A stretch of DNA of 7,759 nucleotides from Candidatus Caldatribacterium sp. (GCA_025060675.1 JANXBI010000049.1:1-7759), one strand, 5' to 3'. Shown: positions 1 through 6,715, counted from the first letter of the stretch. Translations and numbers: made by a program. Notes: generated by a model from the letters alone, not told the origin.

Positions 1-698
1 GCCACGAACTTATTCGCAGGACGATTCCAAACTTCCTCTACCGTCCCAATTTGCTGAAGTTTTCCTTCATTAATAATGAGAAGACGATCGCATAGGGCAA
101 TAGCCTCCGCTTGATCGTGAGTAACGTAGATAGTGGTAAGCCCAAGCTCGTCATGGAGATGGCGAATTCGAGCTCGAATTTCATGACGAACTCTCTGATC
201 CATATGGGAAAGAGGTTCATCAAGAAGGGTCACATTAGGCTTCCTTACGAGCGCTCGGGCGAGCGATACCCGTTGCTGAATACCACCCGCCAAAGAACCA
301 GGATACTTCTTCAAATAAGGAGTGAGCTCAAGAAGTTCCGCAATAAACTTCACCCGCTTATCTACTTCAGATCCTTTTATGCCACGGGCCCGCAAAGGAA
401 AAGCGATATTCTCATAAACGTTCAAGCGATAATAGAGAGCATAAGATTCGAAGGCCAAAGCCACATTTCGCTCTGCTGGACCAAGATGATTGACAACTTT
501 TCCATCAAAAAGGATTTCTCCTTTGGTAATCTCTTCAAGTCCTGCAAGCATTCTCAGGGTTGAGCTCTTTCCGCCACCTGAAGGACCAAGAATCGCCAAG
601 AATTCTCTGTCATTACAGGTGAAAGTAAGATCTTGCACTGCTACAACGTTTCCTCGAGGATATATTTTCCACACATGATTAACGTCAACCCTGCTCAT
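1..698 (-). CDS. ABC transporter ATP-binding protein (sugar/polyol type), C-terminus cut by window edge
   Basis: Cytoplasmic ATPase subunit of the carbohydrate importer encoded upstream. I translated it directly from the minus strand: it opens MSRVDVNHVW and runs 232 complete codons with no stop, leaving the window before the regulatory C-terminal (TOBE) domain. Visible motifs are Walker A GPSGGGKSS (residues 38-46), a Q-loop region AFESYALYYRL with Glu84 where Gln is usual, a signature region SLAGGIQQRVSLARAL (135-150) where LSGGQ has become LAGGI, Walker B VTLLDEP with the catalytic Glu161, D-loop SHMD, and H-loop VTHDQAEA with His194. Its ATG overlaps the TGA of the preceding ATPase as ATGA, so translational coupling is likely. 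Because the Walker motifs, catalytic Glu and switch His are intact, it should bind ATP, but the signature is weakened. It probably forms a heterodimer with the neighbouring ATPase. The family is certain; the substrate is unknown. Confidence 0.95.
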   Translation of the reverse strand, partial: MSRVDVNHVWKIYPRGNVVAVQDLTFTCNDREFLAILGPSGGGKSSTLRMLAGLEEITKGEILFDGKVVNHLGPAERNVALAFESYALYYRLNVYENIAFPLRARGIKGSEVDKRVKFIAELLELTPYLKKYPGSLAGGIQQRVSLARALVRKPNVTLLDEPLSHMDQRVRHEIRARIRHLHDELGLTTIYVTHDQAEAIALCDRLLIINEGKLQQIGTVEEVWNRPANKFV

Positions 699-1834
699 TG
701 TTCCAAACTCCCTTCCCTGGTGACTTCTACTGTCTTCCCATAGAAAAACGTCCACTGGGGATCAAAATCAAGCCAAACGTCTTCCCCTCTCCCGTATCTA
801 CAGAAACCTACCGTTCGGACGTAAAGAAAGGTATTATCCTTAAGCCTGAAGGTCACGACGCTACTTTCACTCTCATGGATGACAGCGTACACAGGGAGTC
901 GGAAGGCGTTGTCCGAGGATTTTTCTTCACCAAGGCGAATATGTTCTGGCCGAATTCCCAAACGCACAACTTGTTTCCCGTTCTCTTCCCAAGCTGCGCT
1001 ACTTGCTTTTTCAGCCAGAACTCCCTCAAGGTGGAGCACAAAGTCTTCTCCTTTGCGGAAAAAGAGAACCCCATGTTGACTGATGAGCTCCCCATCAATG
1101 AGATTCATGGGAGGGTCTCCAACAAGCCTTCCAACGAAATCGGTTTTAGGGTAATAATAGATTTCCTCAGGCGTACCTTCTTGTTCAACTCTACCCCGAC
1201 GGAGGACAACCATACGGTCAGAAAGCGCCAAGGCCTCCCGAAAATCATGCGTAACGTAGATAATGGTACTCCCGTAGCGTTGAGCAAACTCTTTAAGGAG
1301 TGTCTGTGTTGAAAACTTAAGTTTTGCATCAAGGTGAGCAATAGGTTCGTCAAGGAGATAAACCTCGGCTTTGCGCACAAGAGCTCGCGCCAAAGAGACT
1401 CGCTGTTTCTGTCCACCACTCAAGTTCTGAGGAAGGCGGTCTAAGAGCTTTTCGATACCAAGAAAAGTAGCGATTTCTTCTACTCGTTTCCTCTCTTCCT
1501 GGGGGGTAAGCTTCAACCGCCAACGAGGAGCACGGAGGGGAAAAGCAATATTATCGTAAACGGTCATATGAGGGTAGAGATTATAGGTCTCGAAAGCCAT
1601 GGAAACATTGCGTTCTTGAGGAGGAAGGTCATTTACTACTTTACCGTTAAAGTAAATCTTTCCAGAAGTTATCGGCTCAATTCCAGCAATCATCTTGAGA
1701 ATCGTAGTTTTCCCCGCACCAGTAGGACCGAGGATCGAGAAAAACTCTCCCTCCCGACAAGTGAAACTTACCCCTCGAACAGCCGTCTTTCTCCCGTACA
1801 TCTTCACAACGTTTTCGAGCCGGACTTCTGCCAT
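695..1834 (-). CDS. ABC transporter ATP-binding protein with TOBE domain (sugar/polyol type)
   Basis: Second ATPase of the importer, 379 residues, the normal length for MalK/UgpC-like proteins. Motifs: Walker A GPTGAGKTT (36-44), Q-loop region AFETYNLYPHM with Glu82 instead of Gln, a canonical signature LSGGQKQR (138-145), Walker B YLLDEP (Asp162, Glu163), D-loop AHLD, and H-loop YVTHD (His196). After residue 240 comes the accessory C-terminal region, including GIRPEHIRLG (293-302), typical of the TOBE fold of CUT1 ATPases. I chose the ATG at 1834 because GGAGGAG lies a few bases upstream; a longer open frame to 1906 would only add a Lys/Arg-rich segment that is the small protein's polyglutamate region read in another frame. 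The gap from the preceding stop is four bases. It likely pairs with the divergent ATPase downstream, and together they would drive the two permeases. Confidence 0.96.
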   Translation of the reverse strand: MAEVRLENVVKMYGRKTAVRGVSFTCREGEFFSILGPTGAGKTTILKMIAGIEPITSGKIYFNGKVVNDLPPQERNVSMAFETYNLYPHMTVYDNIAFPLRAPRWRLKLTPQEERKRVEEIATFLGIEKLLDRLPQNLSGGQKQRVSLARALVRKAEVYLLDEPIAHLDAKLKFSTQTLLKEFAQRYGSTIIYVTHDFREALALSDRMVVLRRGRVEQEGTPEEIYYYPKTDFVGRLVGDPPMNLIDGELISQHGVLFFRKGEDFVLHLEGVLAEKASSAAWEENGKQVVRLGIRPEHIRLGEEKSSDNAFRLPVYAVIHESESSVVTFRLKDNTFLYVRTVGFCRYGRGEDVWLDFDPQWTFFYGKTVEVTREGSLEQ

Positions 1835-1838
1835 AAGC

Positions 1839-2039
1839 TTACTCCTCCTCTTCTTCCTCGTCCTCTTCTTGAGGGCGGGGGCCATATTTGAGGAGCAGGA
1901 GAGCAAAAACTGTGGCTACAATCGTACCAAACCAAAGAGGAATAAATCGCTCTACAAACTTAATCCACAGGAAATTCACAAAAACCCAAGAAAGGATAGA
2001 CCAGAAAATCCAATCGCCAGTGGTCATTCGGGGAAGCAT
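1839..2039 (-). CDS. Small membrane protein, DUF2160-like, accessory to the ABC transporter
   Basis: A 66-residue protein with two predicted membrane helices (about residues 9-28 and 33-51) and a very acidic tail, PQEEDEEEEEE. The N-terminal TTGDWIFW and the later LWFGTIVATVFALLLLKYG resemble, from memory, the second half of DUF2160 proteins (a TRGD-type motif, then a helix with a LW..A pattern ending near RWG/KYG). Those proteins occur in glycerol-type ABC transporter operons beside two permeases and two ATPases, the same setting as here. It sits between the MalG-type permease (33 bases upstream) and the first ATPase (4 bases downstream). I infer an accessory or assembly role in the transporter membrane complex; no function is proven. 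Start alternatives are ATG 2039 or ATG 2027; an AAAGG sequence precedes the first. It is real rather than a shadow, because it fills its interval exactly and has clean hydrophobic segments. Confidence 0.8.
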   Translation of the reverse strand: MLPRMTTGDWIFWSILSWVFVNFLWIKFVERFIPLWFGTIVATVFALLLLKYGPRPQEEDEEEEEE

Positions 2040-2072
2040 GATGGTTAACCAACCTTTCTCAAGTCTCGATTT

Positions 2073-2900
2073 TTAACCCTTAACCGCGCCAAAAGTCAAT
2101 CCGCGGATGATGTACCTTTGCATAAACCACGCTGCGATAAGCGTTGGAAGAATCACAATAGCTGCTCCAGCGGCCATCGGACCATACTGGACCTCAATAG
2201 AGCCCCAGAAAGAAGAAATAAGAACCGTGACCGGCCGAGCTGCTACACGGGTGAAGAGAAAGCTAAAGAGAAACTCGTTCCAAGACCATACAAGGCAAAA
2301 CACTGCAGTCACAGCCAATCCTGGACGGACGAGGGGAAGGACGATCTTCCGGAAGACATCTACCCGGCTGTACCCATCGACCATAGCTGCTTGCTCCAGC
2401 TCCTCAGGGATCTCCTTAAAAAACCCATAGAGGAGAAAAGTCGCGAAGGAGGTATTAAAGTAAATGTGAAGGAGGGCTAAGCCAAAGCGGGTGTCTAGAA
2501 GTCCAAGATCCCGATACATAACAAAGAAGGGTATTGCTGCTACTACCCCAGGAAACATCCTCGTTGAAATAGTGGTAAAAAGCAAATGACCCTTGCCGGT
2601 ATTCCAGCGGGCAAAACTGTAGGCCGCAAGGGAAGAAATTACCATAACAACTGCTGTGCTTGACACACTAATAACAAGCGTATTTAAAAAGTTATCCCAA
2701 AAGGGAAACTCTTGGAAAAGACGATGGAAATTCTCCATAGTAGGCTTGAAAAAAATGAGCTTTCTTGCCTCAGTAGTAAAGATGTCGTTTGGCGATTTAA
2801 AGGCCGTAAGGTATATCCAAGCAAGAGGTGCTACGATAACAAAAAGCACCAAAGCCGTAATCAACCAAAAGAACACTTTCCCAAGCGTACCCATGAACAT
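2073..2900 (-). CDS. ABC transporter permease, MalG/UgpE type
   Basis: Inner-membrane permease subunit, 275 residues, usual for this family and with about six membrane helices. The first helix is near residues 9-30, followed by a periplasmic stretch (NDIFTTEARKLIFFKPTMEN) typical of MalG-type proteins. The cytoplasmic EAA loop that docks on the ATPase is clear: EQAAMVDGYSRVDVFRKIVLP (about 169-189), with Gly176 and the conserved LP. SWNEF (206-210) is another family hallmark, and the C-terminal YIIRGLTFGAVKG is characteristic. The ATG at 2900 was chosen because AGGTAGGTGG lies just upstream and starts right after the previous gene's stop. A TTG at 2933 would overlap that gene and lacks such a site; ATG 2894 is also possible. 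It pairs with the MalF-type permease encoded just before it. Confidence 0.95.
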   Translation of the reverse strand: MFMGTLGKVFFWLITALVLFVIVAPLAWIYLTAFKSPNDIFTTEARKLIFFKPTMENFHRLFQEFPFWDNFLNTLVISVSSTAVVMVISSLAAYSFARWNTGKGHLLFTTISTRMFPGVVAAIPFFVMYRDLGLLDTRFGLALLHIYFNTSFATFLLYGFFKEIPEELEQAAMVDGYSRVDVFRKIVLPLVRPGLAVTAVFCLVWSWNEFLFSFLFTRVAARPVTVLISSFWGSIEVQYGPMAAGAAIVILPTLIAAWFMQRYIIRGLTFGAVKG

Positions 2901-2916
2901 GAAACGCCACCTACCT

Positions 2917-3855
2917 TTAGCGCGTATCCCCAAGAGCTCTCATCAGCATTTTGAACATTACGGCACACACTGCAATGGTGAGAACAAGCGAGAAAATTGC
3001 CATTGTCGAACCATATCCGATGTCAAAATAGACGAAAGCAGTACGGTACACAATCCAATCGAGAAGTTCCGTTTGTACTCCTCCTCGCGTTGTCCCATAA
3101 AGTGGATCAAAAAGCCGGATAAGCCACATAGTCCGCAAAACGACGATAATCATGATGAGAGGACTCAACATGGGAAGCGTGAGACGACGAAACGTGTACC
3201 AAGATGAGGCCCCATCCACTTTTGCCGCTTCAAAAACATCCTTAGGAAGACTTCGCAACCCTGCAACGAGAACAAAAGTCGAAAAGGGAAACCATTGCCA
3301 AATGGTGATGAAGCAGATAGTGTATAAAGCCCTTTCAGGAGACCACCAATACACTTTGTTCAATCCCAAAGCTTGCAAAACGAGATTTATGGCTCCAAAA
3401 TCGTATTCAAACATGAAGTTCCAAAGAAGTGAAAGGATCAAGGGAGCCACGAGAAGGGGAAGAAGAGCAAGACCACGCACAACATTCTCTCCGGGGAACT
3501 CGCGACTCCACAAAAGGGCTAAACCTAGACCAATGAGAAGCTCAAACGACACACAGATTACCAAAACCTTTAAGGTTCGATAAAGAGCTTCAAGAAACGC
3601 CTTGTCATTCAAGAGCTGGCGATAGTTTTGGGCACCAACGTAAGTTGCCACCCCCCGCATCCCCCATTGGTGAAACGAGTAGTAGGCACAGTAGAGCAAA
3701 GGGTACAACATGAAAATTGCCAACACGACAAGGAGGGGTATTAAAAGGGTCCACTTGAAATACTTTTCACTTGTTAACACTTCCCAAATAGTTGGTTTTC
3801 TTGACGCCGCATATTCTGCCGAAAGGGTTTCTGATGAAAGGATTTCCGCTTTCAT
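2917..3855 (-). CDS. ABC transporter permease, MalF/UgpA type
   Basis: Inner-membrane permease subunit, 312 residues. A 30-residue cytoplasmic N-terminus is followed by a strong first helix (about 36-55) and the YPLLYCAYYSF motif seen in sugar permeases of this type; QNYRQLLND resembles the usual N(Y/F)..LL.D segment before the core helices. The EAA loop is DVFEAAKVDGASSWYTFRRLTLP (about 206-228), with Glu209-Ala-Ala and Gly215. A Thr-rich GGVQTELLDWIVYRTAF segment near 258-274 is also typical. ATG 3855 has GGGAGGGAG directly upstream; a longer frame to 3978 would run backwards into the binding-protein gene and has no helix-like content. It follows the binding-protein gene after a 47-base gap holding a strong hairpin, and ends 16 bases before the second permease. 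Together they form the heterodimeric channel. Confidence 0.95.
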   Translation of the reverse strand: MKAEILSSETLSAEYAASRKPTIWEVLTSEKYFKWTLLIPLLVVLAIFMLYPLLYCAYYSFHQWGMRGVATYVGAQNYRQLLNDKAFLEALYRTLKVLVICVSFELLIGLGLALLWSREFPGENVVRGLALLPLLVAPLILSLLWNFMFEYDFGAINLVLQALGLNKVYWWSPERALYTICFITIWQWFPFSTFVLVAGLRSLPKDVFEAAKVDGASSWYTFRRLTLPMLSPLIMIIVVLRTMWLIRLFDPLYGTTRGGVQTELLDWIVYRTAFVYFDIGYGSTMAIFSLVLTIAVCAVMFKMLMRALGDTR

Positions 3856-3871
3856 TTTCTCCCTCCCATTT

Positions 3872-3892
3872 GCCGGGGGCAGAGCCCCCGGC
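3872..3892 (-). promoter_or_regulatory. Perfect GC-rich intercistronic hairpin
   Basis: A 9-base arm, GCCGGGGGC (3872-3880), and its exact complement, GCCCCCGGC (3884-3892), flank a 3-base loop. It lies between the binding-protein stop (3903) and the permease start (3855). In the transcript direction the stem is followed by AAATGGG, not a U-run, so it is not a classical intrinsic terminator. The likely effect, by analogy with malE-malF-type operons where the binding protein is made in excess, is to protect the upstream mRNA from 3' exonucleases or cause partial attenuation. The role is inferred. Confidence 0.7.
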
Positions 3893-3902
3893 CTCAAAGT
3901 TG

Positions 3903-5354
3903 CTACTCCTCGCGAATGGGTACCGTATCGAATTTTGAGGTGAGCTCGATGGTCTTTGCCACAAGTTCTGCCACACACTCATCAACTGTGACTTCTCCAG
4001 CCATGGGTTTGTGGAGTACATTCATCTGCATCTCATAGACTTTGCCACCAGCCTTAGTGTTGAAATACCAGTAGTTATCCACATAAGACGCCTGTTTCTG
4101 CCAGATATCTACAAGATAGCTACACACAAGGCCAAGAGGATACTCGGTTTCGGGAGAGTGGAATTCAGGATCAAGGAGAAGGTCCATACGAGCTGAGAAC
4201 TGGCCCCCTTCTTTCATGAGAACCTTTTGGCAATCGTAAGAGGCAATATATCGCACAAGCCAATACGCTGCTTCAGGGTTTTTGCTTGCTTTTGCAACAC
4301 CAAGGGACCAGGCACCCGTGTACGGTTGCCCACCGATTGTTGGGTAGATACCAAGGCGACCATCGGGGACTTTTTCTTTAAGTAAATTTGCCGTCCAGGT
4401 GAAGAGACTTGCAAACTGATGTGGCTGAATAATAGCAAAACCTTCACCCTGTTGCGCACAGGCAAAGTCAAAATTCGCTGTAAGGGAACCTGCTGGCGCG
4501 AATTTCAGAAGATCCTTGTACTGGGTCAAGGCCTGCTTCAAAATATCCTTGTCTTTTTTGGTAATCACGAATTCCTTGATAGTTCCATCGGGATTCTTCA
4601 CAACCGTTGCATAATCGCCACCCATGCCCCAGATCCAACAAGAAATTTCGTCGTTAATTTGGTACGCTCCCGCCATCATTGCCACACCGTAGAGGTCATG
4701 GTCCAAGGTCTTTCCTTTAAGGAGATCACCCTTCTTACGGGTAAAGAACTCTGCCTGATCATAGAGTTCTTTATAGGTTGTAGGTGGTTTTAAATCGTAT
4801 CCATATTTTGCCTTGAATGCTGCTTGCTCTGTAGGGTCATCGTAAACATCCTGTCGGATAAACATACCCATGTGATAGGTATAGAAAGGCAGCACTTTTT
4901 GCTTTCCATAAGCCTGGCCACATCGCAGGAGGACAGGAGAGATATTCTGAATGTCTTCCCGAAATCCTTCAACACCTTTGGGGTCGTACTGTGCAGCGAG
5001 TTCCTCGAGGTCCCACAGGTAATCCGACCACTCACAGGTCCACGATGTCTCAACGTAAACAACATCATAATAACCGGTACCAGCCATAAGTTCCACGTTT
5101 TCTTTGGAGTACACCACTGGAGAGGCTACACGTTCGATATTAACCTTGACGCCTGTTACGGTTTCAAACTGCTTGATGTACTCAATAACTTTATCCCACG
5201 CTGCTCCCGTCTCAACGATCATGTTAATAGGTCTCTTGTTCTTGATTTCAGGAATATCTTTGAGCCCAAATTTCTCCTGCGCTAAAACTTCGAAAGAACA
5301 TACAAGAAGCAAAACTACCACAAAAATCCCAGTAACAACATGCCGATATCGCAT
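3903..5354 (-). CDS. ABC transporter solute-binding protein (family 1, carbohydrate-type)
   Basis: Secreted substrate-binding protein, 483 residues, somewhat longer than MalE-type proteins (about 400). The N-terminus is a signal peptide: positive MRYRH, a hydrophobic core GIFVVVLLLV, then a VLA|Q cleavage pattern near residue 25. Cys19 lies in the core as LLLVC, which does not fit the usual lipobox (Gly, Ala or Ser before Cys), so secretion or a non-lipid anchor is more likely than lipoprotein. Family 1 features include ETVTGVKVNIE near the N-terminus, GYYDVVYVETSW (94-105), WGMGGDY, YTGAWSLGVAKASKNPEAAYWLVRYI (the conserved late segment of extracellular sugar-binding proteins) and an aromatic-rich interior suited to sugar stacking. 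The ATG at 5354 follows AAAGGAGGAGGAAGC, an excellent ribosome site. It captures substrate for the two permeases; the substrate identity is unknown. Confidence 0.94.
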   Translation of the reverse strand: MRYRHVVTGIFVVVLLLVCSFEVLAQEKFGLKDIPEIKNKRPINMIVETGAAWDKVIEYIKQFETVTGVKVNIERVASPVVYSKENVELMAGTGYYDVVYVETSWTCEWSDYLWDLEELAAQYDPKGVEGFREDIQNISPVLLRCGQAYGKQKVLPFYTYHMGMFIRQDVYDDPTEQAAFKAKYGYDLKPPTTYKELYDQAEFFTRKKGDLLKGKTLDHDLYGVAMMAGAYQINDEISCWIWGMGGDYATVVKNPDGTIKEFVITKKDKDILKQALTQYKDLLKFAPAGSLTANFDFACAQQGEGFAIIQPHQFASLFTWTANLLKEKVPDGRLGIYPTIGGQPYTGAWSLGVAKASKNPEAAYWLVRYIASYDCQKVLMKEGGQFSARMDLLLDPEFHSPETEYPLGLVCSYLVDIWQKQASYVDNYWYFNTKAGGKVYEMQMNVLHKPMAGEVTVDECVAELVAKTIELTSKFDTVPIREE

Positions 5355-5469
5355 GCTTCCTCCTCCTTTAAAGCTTCGAGTTAGGAATTCGGGATTTCTC
5401 CAATAACACCCCAAAAGTCGGTACTCATTCCTTTAATTACATTCTGTCTCCTCTTTATCACCCCCTCCC
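5355..5469 (-). other. Intergenic gap between transaldolase and binding-protein genes
   Basis: This 115-base gap has a strong Shine-Dalgarno at its downstream end. In the minus direction a tiny frame, ATG at 5428 to TAA at 5381 (15 residues, MSTDFWGVIGEIPNS), is open, with AAAGGA touching the ATG, too close for a standard site. I see no strong promoter, no clear hairpin and no RNA gene. It may separate expression of the enzyme from the transporter, or hold an internal promoter I cannot identify with confidence. Confidence 0.4.
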
Positions 5470-6633
5470 TCACACCTTCGAGAGGATTTCCTCAATTTTC
5501 TCCATCGCCTGAGAGAACTCTTGAAGATTGTGCCGCTGCGCGCTTGAAGCAGCGATATCCTCCATCGTGAAACCGTCGGGTTCTGTGCTCCTCCGGGCAA
5601 AGTCGAGCTTCATGAGTTTTGCCACCGTCGACTCTGGAACCTCAAAGGGTCTTTTTGCCCGCTCCTCCCGAAGGAGAGTTATACCCCATTCTATGGCCTC
5701 AGGGTTCATGGTGACGACTACAGGGAGTTTAGCAACCTCCTCAAGGTGGAGGTAAGCATTGCCAGGACCCTTGCGAGTGGAACACACAAGAACCTTAGCA
5801 GGAGACCCTAGAGCCTGCACCGCATCTACTGCTCTTTTGGCCATGAGAAGACCAAAAAAGCGCAAATCTTCTTCCTCAAGGGAAACACCTTTCGCTCTCG
5901 CCTCTTCGGTAAGTTCTGTAGCGGCCTCCCAGCGGCCAAGCATCATGGTAATGACTGAGCGCCAAGAGCTATAGTCAATACCTCGGGCCTTCCCCTTTTC
6001 CAAACCCCGCTGTATGGCCTGGGCAACCTGGACAACTTGAGGAACACAGAAACACGAGGTGGCATTCACCGGGACACCGAAACTCACAATCTCCTCCATG
6101 ACCACAAGACCAGCTTGAGTTGCCGGAATCTTGACCATGAGGTTAGGACTCATTCGAGAAATCTTCAGGGCCTGGAGGACCATAGCCTCTTCGTTGGCGC
6201 TCCTCCTTGGGTCAACCTGGAGGCAGACAAAGCCGTACTTCCGACCCCTGCGATAGAAGTTCGAAAGGAACTTATCCGCCCCAAGCTTTCCGACCATCGT
6301 GTACAGGTCAAACCATTTGGGGCGTGCACCATCTGTGAAAACCCTCCCAAGCTCCCGAATGTAGGAAACCACCTGGGGCCTTGACTCGAGAAAACGGAGA
6401 ATGAGAGGAGGATTAGTGGTCACTCCATCAAAGAAAAACACTCCTCCCTCGTTGTGAGACATGAAACGGTAAAGCACAGAAAGCACGGCCTCATCGGCGC
6501 CTTTTTCTCGAAGACTCGAGAGAAAAACCCGATAGTACCCAGGGTGCGCATCCCACCAGAGTTCCAAGTTGGGATTCCGTTCTTTGAGACCCTCAAGAAG
6601 CCTTGGATTGAAGGCGGTAATCTCTTTCTCCAT
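5470..6633 (-). CDS. Transaldolase-family protein (long form), atypical catalytic residue
   Basis: Cytoplasmic TIM-barrel aldolase-type enzyme, 387 residues, closer to the long actinobacterial-type transaldolases (about 370) than to TalB (about 317) or TalC/FSA (about 220). Visible family motifs: ELWWDAHP near 24-31 (position of the first catalytic Asp, probably Asp28), DGVTTNPPLI (69-78) matching DATTNPSLI, CLQVDPRRS (137-145) matching the STEVDA strand, NLMVKIPATQAG (164-175) with Schiff-base Lys168, VNATSCF (189-195) with Asn190 and Thr192, and LGRWEAATE around Arg234, the likely phosphate-binding Arg. Gln139 sits where transaldolase Glu96 (TalB numbering) usually is. STRKGPGNAY and VVTMNPEAI match the late long-form motifs. 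ATG 6633 is preceded by AGGAGGT with six-base spacing. As the first gene of the operon, after a strong promoter, it probably handles the phosphorylated product of the imported sugar. It may act as transaldolase or as a fructose-6-phosphate-type aldolase. Confidence 0.88.
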   Translation of the reverse strand: MEKEITAFNPRLLEGLKERNPNLELWWDAHPGYYRVFLSSLREKGADEAVLSVLYRFMSHNEGGVFFFDGVTTNPPLILRFLESRPQVVSYIRELGRVFTDGARPKWFDLYTMVGKLGADKFLSNFYRRGRKYGFVCLQVDPRRSANEEAMVLQALKISRMSPNLMVKIPATQAGLVVMEEIVSFGVPVNATSCFCVPQVVQVAQAIQRGLEKGKARGIDYSSWRSVITMMLGRWEAATELTEEARAKGVSLEEEDLRFFGLLMAKRAVDAVQALGSPAKVLVCSTRKGPGNAYLHLEEVAKLPVVVTMNPEAIEWGITLLREERAKRPFEVPESTVAKLMKLDFARRSTEPDGFTMEDIAASSAQRHNLQEFSQAMEKIEEILSKV

Positions 6634-6686
6634 TAGAGAACCTCCTATGTGTTGAAAATAACATGAAATTTCTTCACTCACCATAC

Positions 6687-6715
6687 AGCATACTCCGGAG
6701 GGAAGGGTGTGTCAA
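6687..6715 (-). promoter_or_regulatory. Sigma-70-type promoter of the transaldolase-transporter operon
   Basis: On the minus strand, TTGACA (6715-6710) and TATGCT (6692-6687) are separated by exactly 17 bases. The -35 box is a perfect consensus match and the -10 matches five of six. Transcription would begin near 6680, giving a leader of about 47 bases before the transaldolase ATG with its AGGAGGT. A second TTGACA lies 24 bases further upstream (6739-6734) but has no fitting -10. Confidence 0.75.

Noticed and set aside
111..563. A 150-codon plus-strand open frame
   Set aside because: It lies wholly opposite the partial ATPase gene, whose minus-strand translation has all ABC motifs. The plus-strand protein has no recognisable domain and no start signal.
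698..1312. A 204-codon plus-strand open frame
   Set aside because: It is antisense to the second ATPase and its TOBE domain. The composition is random-looking and there is no ribosome site.
1835..1906. N-terminal extension of the second ATPase
   Set aside because: The extra residues (Lys/Arg-rich) are the polyglutamate codons of the small protein in another frame. The ATG at 1834 has the strong ribosome site.
2901..2933. TTG start for the MalG-type permease
   Set aside because: It would overlap the preceding gene, while ATG 2900 has AGGTAGGTGG just upstream.
3872..3892. Intrinsic terminator
   Set aside because: The stem is strong but followed by AAATGGG rather than a U-run in the transcript direction, and the operon clearly continues.
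5295..5303. Lipoprotein signal in the binding protein (Cys19)
   Set aside because: The sequence before Cys is LLLV, with Val at -1, not the Gly/Ala/Ser of a lipobox, and a VLA|Q signal-peptidase I site follows.
6647..6664. Imperfect inverted repeat ATGTG..AACAT in the transaldolase leader
   Set aside because: The arms match only with a bulge and are AT-rich, so chance is likely; no operator family recognised.
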